A DNA stretch of 64,000 nucleotides, taken from NCBI RefSeq assembly GCF_050436995.1, contig NC_134754.1, positions 7,495,001 to 7,559,000 of the forward strand. Reading direction: 5' to 3'. Position 1 is the first letter of the stretch; the number at the start of each line of letters is the position of its first letter. Below, piece by piece: positions 61,801 through 64,000 of the stretch. A model generated the notes under the pieces. It saw only the letters and a list, made by a program, of their open reading frames with translations. It made no database searches and was not told where the DNA came from. Source of the DNA: Anticarsia gemmatalis (Eukaryota; Arthropoda; Insecta; Lepidoptera; Erebidae). A program made the position numbers and the translations under genes.

Positions 61801-64000
61801 TGCGATACGACCCACCGCAAGAGTACCGATCGTATATACAGAGTAAAGGTATGACATTACAATAATGTATTTGTTCGACCTGTTCACGAAATGGTTATCA
61901 AAAGATCGTCGCGTTAATGTTTAAAAAATGTTTGTTTATTGATCAAACACACTTAGCTAATGTTTAACTATTTTAAAGTTTGGCGTGTTTGGCGAGAAAT
62001 GTTAATTTTTAGGGTTCTGCACCTAAAAGGTAAAAACGGAACCCTATTACTAAGTTGTCTGCCCGTCGGTGACCGTGCTGTATCTCATAAACCAAAATAG
62101 CTGGGAAACTGAAATTTCCACAAATTATTTATTTTCGTAAGTTCCGTGTAGTTTCTCTTATTTATATGGTATTTATATACACTAGTACAACCTGTATCGT
62201 TACAAGCTCGTGGCTTAGTTAACAGCAGCCGCGCGGATCGATCTCTGAGGTTAAGCCATGCTTGCCGAGGTTGATTTGTGGAGTACATATCGAGTTCCTC
62301 CGTGCTTCGGAAAGTACGTTAAATTGTGGGTCCCGGCTGTAATTTTCGAAGATCTTTGACAGTCATAAACTAGTAAGACTAGTAACTGTAAGACTAGTCA
62401 GAATGTTGAAGGTCTGACAACCAGTCTTATCGAAGGGTATCGTGTTATCCCAGGTAACTGGGTTGTGGAGGTCAGATAGGCAGTCGCTCCATGTAAAACA
62501 CTGATATTCAGCTGCATCCGGTGAGACTGGAAGCCGACTCCAACATACAGAAAGGCTAAGCTGATATAGTACAACCTGTATAATATTTTACATTTTAAGG
62601 TCGCGCAAGAAGTGCTGAGTCCAGTTACGTCATACTAATAAATAAATCAAATGAAAAGAGATTTATGAAGAACTACAATGAATTTCAAAGTACAGAGCAT
62701 CTGATACAAAGGGTAGGTTTCATTTTTAATTCCATTTTTTTTAGCTTGACAACTATTCACAAATGGTCTTAGTTATATTATATTATCCATACTATATTAT
62801 AAATGCGAAAGTAACTCTGTCTGTCTGTCTGTCTGTTACTCAAATACGCCTACTTAATAATAATAATAACTTATATAATAAATAATAACTTTTTAACCAA
62901 TTTGCATGAAATTTGGTATGGAAATATTTTGATACCCAAGAAAGGACATAGGCTACTTTTTACCCCGGGAAAATGACGCATTCCCATAGGAAAATTCAGG
63001 TGGCGGACGAAGTCGCGGGTAAAAGTTAGTTGTAACATAAATATTCCTTCGATTTGACTGCCTCAGTGGCGCAGTCAGTAGTGTATCCGACTGCTAATCA
63101 TAAGGTCTCGGGTTCGATTCCCGCGCTGGGCGAAGTAATAGTGGTATTAACTAGAATAGAATATTCAATAGCAGCCCGAAGTTTGTTTGGCTGGCCGGTA
63201 AATGGCAATCAGCTATCCTCCTATTAAATGGGACTAACATCGTTAACGAACTTGGTTGTTTCATACACCTTTGCGAGTGTTTTAAATTTTCGAGTGAAAC
63301 GAGGCATGATATTAAGTATACATACTCAACGTAAAAACGCTGAACTCGTTAAAATGGCGTATTTGTTTATGATCAACAATGTGACGCTCTTTGCAGATAT
63401 TGGTCGGTAGTTCGGAGGACCGCAACGAACCTGACAGCGACGTTATTAAAAATCAACTCTACGAAGAAGGAGATATAGCTCCTTTCATCGCAGAAAGTGG
63501 CGGTGAGCATTGAATATTTTTTTAAATTTTAACTCTTATCTATACTAATATTATAAAGCTGAAGAGTTTGTTTGTTTGTTTGTTTGAACGCGCTAATCTC
63601 AGGAACTACTGGTCCGATTTGAAAAATTCTTTCAGCGTTATATAGCCTATTTATTGAAGAAGGCTATAGGCTATATATCATCACGCTACGACCAATAGGA
63701 GCGGAGTAGCAACGAGAAATGTTACAAAAACGGGTAAAATTATGACGCATTCTCTCTTATGTGACGCAAGCGAAGTTGCGCGAGTCAGCTGGTTCACTAT
63801 ATTTTAGCAACAATGGCCGGTTCTGACATTTTTTTGTATATAATATTAGTATATCCTGTTCAATTACATACATACACACATTCATAAAATCACGCCTTAT
63901 AGGGATGTCGAGTATGCAGTGACCAGATAACATTGATACGATCCATACAAACTTCCTTCGCTTCATTCATTCAATGACTGTTAAATTATTTTGTTTCAGC
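52771..64000 (+). CDS. Dcr-2: Dicer-2 (endoribonuclease Dicer, siRNA pathway), 5' part: exons 1-12 and first base of exon 13
   Basis: Dicer-2 cuts long double-stranded RNA into siRNAs in the cytoplasm and loads them toward Argonaute-2. Exons read here: 52771-52882, 53603-53730, 55093-55206, 55463-55640, 57175-57298, 59044-59236, 59771-59949, 60746-60882, 61131-61371, 61730-61848, 62600-62712, 63397-63502, then from 64000. All introns are GT-AG and every phase agrees, giving 581 residues. Helicase motifs in order: LPTGAGKT (35-42, Walker A Lys41), DECHH (147-151), LTATLL (179-184), ISTSVIEEGID (475-485) and QSKGRARS (506-513). As known for the family, insect Dicer-1 has a degenerate helicase, so the complete ATPase set points to Dicer-2. 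The dimerisation/DUF283, PAZ, RNase III and dsRNA-binding parts must lie beyond the window. The ATG at 52771 follows AACAAG, and the Dicer-like sequence starts a few residues later. A non-coding exon may lie upstream. Confidence 0.95.
52945..53172 (-). mobile_element. tRNA-derived SINE in Dcr-2 intron 1
   Basis: The minus-strand head has the A-box-like GTAGCATAGTCGGTAG and the B-box-like GGATTCGATTCC, followed by a body with AATAGTAGCCC and TTACATGGGATTAAC. It belongs to the same family as the copy at 63057. The 3' boundary is approximate. Confidence 0.7.
53603..53730 (+). CDS. Dcr-2: Dcr-2 exon 2
   Basis: Encodes residues 38-80. It completes Walker A as GAGKTFIA and continues to FFLVNTVPLVIQQ, matching the Dicer helicase Ia region. 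The acceptor is tttcag and the donor is CAACAG/gtatgt. Confidence 0.93.
54408..54513 (+). repeat. Dispersed repeat in Dcr-2 intron 2
   Basis: Contains CACTTGGCCAGCGTG, GGGAGGAGACGC and CAATGGGACAGTAATGG, then an A-run. It matches the copies at 42409-42530 (same strand) and 48680-48800 (opposite strand). It is probably the 3' end of a LINE or LINE-dependent SINE. Confidence 0.65.
54837..54972. mobile_element. Rearranged SINE remnants in Dcr-2 intron 2
   Basis: A plus-strand B-box-like piece (GGATTCGATTCC) near 54849 is followed at 54905-54970 by the reverse complement of the tail of the SINE at 60214 (AACAACGGACAC, GACCCGAAACAA). The opposite orientations imply an inverted or broken pair. Confidence 0.55.
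55093..55206 (+). CDS. Dcr-2: Dcr-2 exon 3
   Basis: Encodes residues 81-118, starting KKVIETL and containing GAYSGEDGVDYWDKVKW. That segment matches the 'G...G...V..W....W' stretch between helicase motifs Ia and Ib in insect Dicers. The acceptor is gattgtag and the donor is CATCAG/gtacct. Confidence 0.92.
55463..55640 (+). CDS. Dcr-2: Dcr-2 exon 4 (DECHH box)
   Basis: Encodes residues 119-177 plus one base. It starts VIVMTSQILCDML, carries the Walker B box LLIFDECHHGVEDHP, and ends PRVL. The acceptor is ctttacag and the donor is CCTAG/gtaatc. Confidence 0.95.
56032..56400 (-). mobile_element. Full-length tRNA-derived SINE in Dcr-2 intron 4
   Basis: Read on the minus strand, it starts with a tRNA-like head with an A box (CTGTGGCGCGGTCGG) and a B box (GGTTCGAATCC) near 56330-56400. 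The body contains AGCACGTAAAGCCGTCGG, which I recall from abundant lepidopteran SINEs. It ends near 56032. It is a dispersed repeat, not a functional tRNA. Confidence 0.8.
56746..57007. mobile_element. MITE with AGGGTTGCCATC ends in Dcr-2 intron 4
   Basis: The left end AGGGTTGCCATC and right end GATGGCAACCCTA are inverted copies. The element is flanked by the direct repeat ACTTAACT at 56738-56745 and 57008-57015. An 8-bp duplication is typical of hAT-type elements, so a hAT-derived MITE is the best guess. Confidence 0.75.
57175..57298 (+). CDS. Dcr-2: Dcr-2 exon 5 (motif III)
   Basis: Encodes residues 178-218 plus two bases. The split Gly codon is followed by LTATLLNANV (motif III), then a segment ending ATVNELGEVL. 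The acceptor is attcacag and the donor is TTAAA/gtaagt. Confidence 0.92.
57344..57470. mobile_element. Short MITE in Dcr-2 intron 5
   Basis: The 25-base terminal inverted repeats, starting AGG(T/C)TTGCTA and ending CGGTT, match at 23 of 25 positions. The 127-bp element has no coding capacity. It lies only 45 bases after exon 5. I could not assign a superfamily. Confidence 0.75.
57534..58790 (+). mobile_element. Decayed mariner (Tc1/mariner) transposon in Dcr-2 intron 5
   Basis: The ends 57534-57553 and 58771-58790 are perfect 20-base inverted repeats, and the match extends partially outward. The 1.26-kb length is normal for mariner. Conceptual translation shows family pieces in order: GRPWSPV, KIDAMRKFIMH, DEPNPEKVFRARSTSKQ, then HNDNARPN near 58428-58451 with the second catalytic Asp, and SNDF. 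The pieces lie in shifting frames with many stop codons, so no transposase can be made. A TA precedes the left end; the matching right TA looks mutated. Confidence 0.85.
59044..59236 (+). CDS. Dcr-2: Dcr-2 exon 6 (helicase insertion domain)
   Basis: Encodes residues 219-283, starting NYSTNPNEMVQVY. This lies in the all-helical insertion (HEL2i) that separates the two RecA-like lobes in Dicer and RIG-I-like helicases. It ends in phase 0 at CTAAAG/gtacaa. Confidence 0.9.
59315..59550. repeat. LINE-like 3' fragment with C tract and perfect hairpin in Dcr-2 intron 6
   Basis: It begins with TGTCCCACTGCAGGGAAAG, a motif common in lepidopteran dispersed repeats. It contains a run of 14 C (59366-59379) and the inverted repeat listed separately. 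No coding capacity was seen. Confidence 0.5.
59431..59479. repeat. Perfect 22-bp inverted repeat, 5-base loop
   Basis: Arms 59431-59452 and 59458-59479 are exact reverse complements around the loop AGATG. Each arm contains GAAAGAGAGATTGACGTG or its complement. A transcript from either strand would fold into a short perfect hairpin. Confidence 0.95.
59771..59949 (+). CDS. Dcr-2: Dcr-2 exon 7 (helicase insertion domain)
   Basis: Encodes residues 284-342 plus two bases. It is helical and contains FINELGTYGGAVGILAYI, typical of the Dicer insertion domain. The acceptor is tttttaag and the donor is ACTGA/gtgagt. Confidence 0.9.
60214..60425 (+). mobile_element. tRNA-derived SINE in Dcr-2 intron 7
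   Basis: The head carries CCGTGGCGCAGTGGTTAAGG (A box) and GGTTCGATTACC (B box). The body has CACAAATAATTGTTTCGGG and GTGTCCGTTGTTTGTATG, a family I recognise from many moth and butterfly genomes. Confidence 0.85.
60746..60882 (+). CDS. Dcr-2: Dcr-2 exon 8
   Basis: Encodes residues 343-388 plus one base: a helical stretch with HSSEQLLLMLNILKEYSP that leads into the second RecA lobe. The acceptor is cttaacag and the donor is CCAGGAG/gtaaat. Confidence 0.9.
60915..61105 (+). mobile_element. tRNA-derived SINE in Dcr-2 intron 8
   Basis: Contains TAGCGCAAGCCGAGTGGTAT, GGCACCTCCCACGCAAGTG and TTTTCCAAGTTATGTGTG, a recognised lepidopteran SINE family. The B box is degraded to GGTTTTAATCC. It fills most of the 248-bp intron and ends about 25 bases from the exon 9 boundary. 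Confidence 0.75.
61131..61371 (+). CDS. Dcr-2: Dcr-2 exon 9 (helicase C lobe, motif IV)
   Basis: Encodes residues 389-468 plus two bases. LSAIIFTRQRFTAKVL corresponds to motif IV, and DFIVGFNVNPLKST matches the conserved 'VG..' strand of Dicer helicase lobe 2. The acceptor is tatttcag and the donor is AATAA/gtaagt. Confidence 0.93.
61730..61848 (+). CDS. Dcr-2: Dcr-2 exon 10 (motif V)
   Basis: Encodes residues 469-508 plus one base. It carries ISTSVIEEGIDIPQC (motif V), LVLRYDPP, and the start of motif VI (IQSK). The acceptor is atttccag and the donor is GTAAAG/gtatga. Confidence 0.95.
62011..62150 (+). repeat. Dispersed repeat fragment in Dcr-2 intron 10
   Basis: Starts AGGGTTCTGCACCTAAAAGG, then AAAACGGAACCCTATTACTA and CTGTATCTCATAAACC. 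This is a degraded copy of a repeat I recall as common in Lepidoptera. Its class is unassigned. Confidence 0.55.
62198..62566 (+). mobile_element. 5S-rRNA-derived SINE in Dcr-2 intron 10, with 15-bp target duplication
   Basis: TAGTACAACCTGTAT occurs at 62183-62197 and again at 62567-62581, flanking a 369-bp insert. The head, with GATCGATCTCTGAGGTTAAG at 62237-62256, resembles the internal promoter part of 5S rRNA (GATCACCGAAGTTAAGC). The body carries CGTTAAATTGTGGGTCCCGG and GGTGAGACTGGAAGCCGAC, typical of an abundant lepidopteran SINE. It is not a functional 5S gene. Confidence 0.8.
62600..62712 (+). CDS. Dcr-2: Dcr-2 exon 11 (motif VI)
   Basis: Encodes residues 509-546. It finishes motif VI as GRARS, whose arginines include the finger that contacts ATP, and continues SSYVILINKSNE. 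The acceptor is cattttaag. The donor is AAAGG/gtaggt in phase 0. A SINE ends 33 bases upstream of this exon. Confidence 0.93.
62788..63030 (+). mobile_element. Non-autonomous Helitron-like element in Dcr-2 intron 11
   Basis: The head CTATATTATAAATGCGAAAG is followed by a (CTGT)n microsatellite, GCATGAAATTTGGTAT and AAGGACATAGGCTACTTTTT. It ends GAAGTCGCGGGTAAAAGTTAGT-like, where the expected terminus is CTAGT. This layout is that of microsatellite-bearing Helitron-like repeats in Lepidoptera. The ends are mutated. Confidence 0.65.
63057..63300 (+). mobile_element. tRNA-derived SINE in Dcr-2 intron 11
   Basis: The head has CAGTGGCGCAGTCAGTAG (A box) and GGTTCGATTCCC (B box). The body has AATAGCAGCCCGAAG and TATTAAATGGGACTAAC. 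It belongs to the same family as the inverted copy at 52945. The 3' end is uncertain. Confidence 0.75.
63397..63502 (+). CDS. Dcr-2: Dcr-2 exon 12
   Basis: Encodes residues 547-581 plus one base, starting ILVGSSEDRNEPDS and ending YEEGDIAPFIAESG. This is the linker from the helicase toward the DUF283/dimerisation domain. The acceptor is ctttgcag and the donor is GTGGCG/gtgagc. Confidence 0.85.
63539..63792 (+). mobile_element. Non-autonomous Helitron-like element in Dcr-2 intron 12
   Basis: Begins TCTATACTAATATTATAAAG, has a (GTTT)n tract and CTACTGGTCCGATTTG, and ends GTCAGCTGG. The ends fit the Helitron pattern: 5' TC, 3' CTRR, inserted between A (63538) and T (63793). A small hairpin, CGCAA..TTGCG, lies just before the 3' end. 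Confidence 0.75.

Noticed and set aside
62198..62300. Possible 5S rRNA gene
   Set aside because: Only part of the 5S sequence is present, it is degraded, and it is joined to a SINE body with target duplications.

Overview
The window looks like nuclear DNA of a moth or butterfly (Lepidoptera). It is AT-rich, has short coding exons separated by introns with GT-AG borders, and carries repeat families I recognise from lepidopteran genomes: several tRNA-derived SINEs, a 5S-rRNA-derived SINE, two non-autonomous Helitron-like elements with microsatellite heads, a Jockey-type LINE and a decayed mariner. I cannot name the species.

Layout. Positions 1 to about 46,100 contain no host protein-coding exon that I can support. 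This stretch is a gene desert or a very large intron. It holds AT-rich DNA with scattered GC-rich islands (about 3.0-3.7, 12.9-13.3, 22.3-22.5, 26.1-26.8, 27.8-27.9 and 37.4-37.6 kb), a TA-flanked DNA transposon with a broken PHD-finger reading frame (3,950-5,033), a MITE (11,031-11,206), a 5'-truncated Jockey-clade LINE (17,964-19,447), and a nested insertion in which a 5'-truncated RNase H LINE sits inside a foldback element (43,462-44,883).

Two host genes lie in the last 18 kb and are divergently arranged. On the minus strand, 48,338-49,856, is a complete five-exon gene for a PRADC1-like secreted protease-associated-domain protein (214 residues). On the plus strand, from 52,771 past the right edge, is the 5' part of Dicer-2: twelve exons giving 581 residues, with exon 13 entered at base 64,000. 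These exons encode the whole N-terminal helicase with all diagnostic ATPase motifs intact. In insects Dicer-2 converts long double-stranded RNA into siRNAs for antiviral and transposon-directed RNAi. All exon junctions were worked out by reading the sequence and are phase-consistent.

The most striking structure is the repeat load of the Dicer-2 introns. Ten of the twelve carry recognisable mobile-element sequence. These include a mariner relic with perfect 20-bp terminal repeats, two MITEs, at least five SINE insertions or remnants, two Helitron-like elements, and a perfect 22-bp inverted repeat with a 5-base loop. One SINE ends only 33 bases upstream of an exon. The primary transcript of this double-stranded-RNA-processing enzyme therefore contains several segments able to fold into duplexes. 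Whether that matters biologically is inference and untested. I did not find a convincing wholly new gene system.
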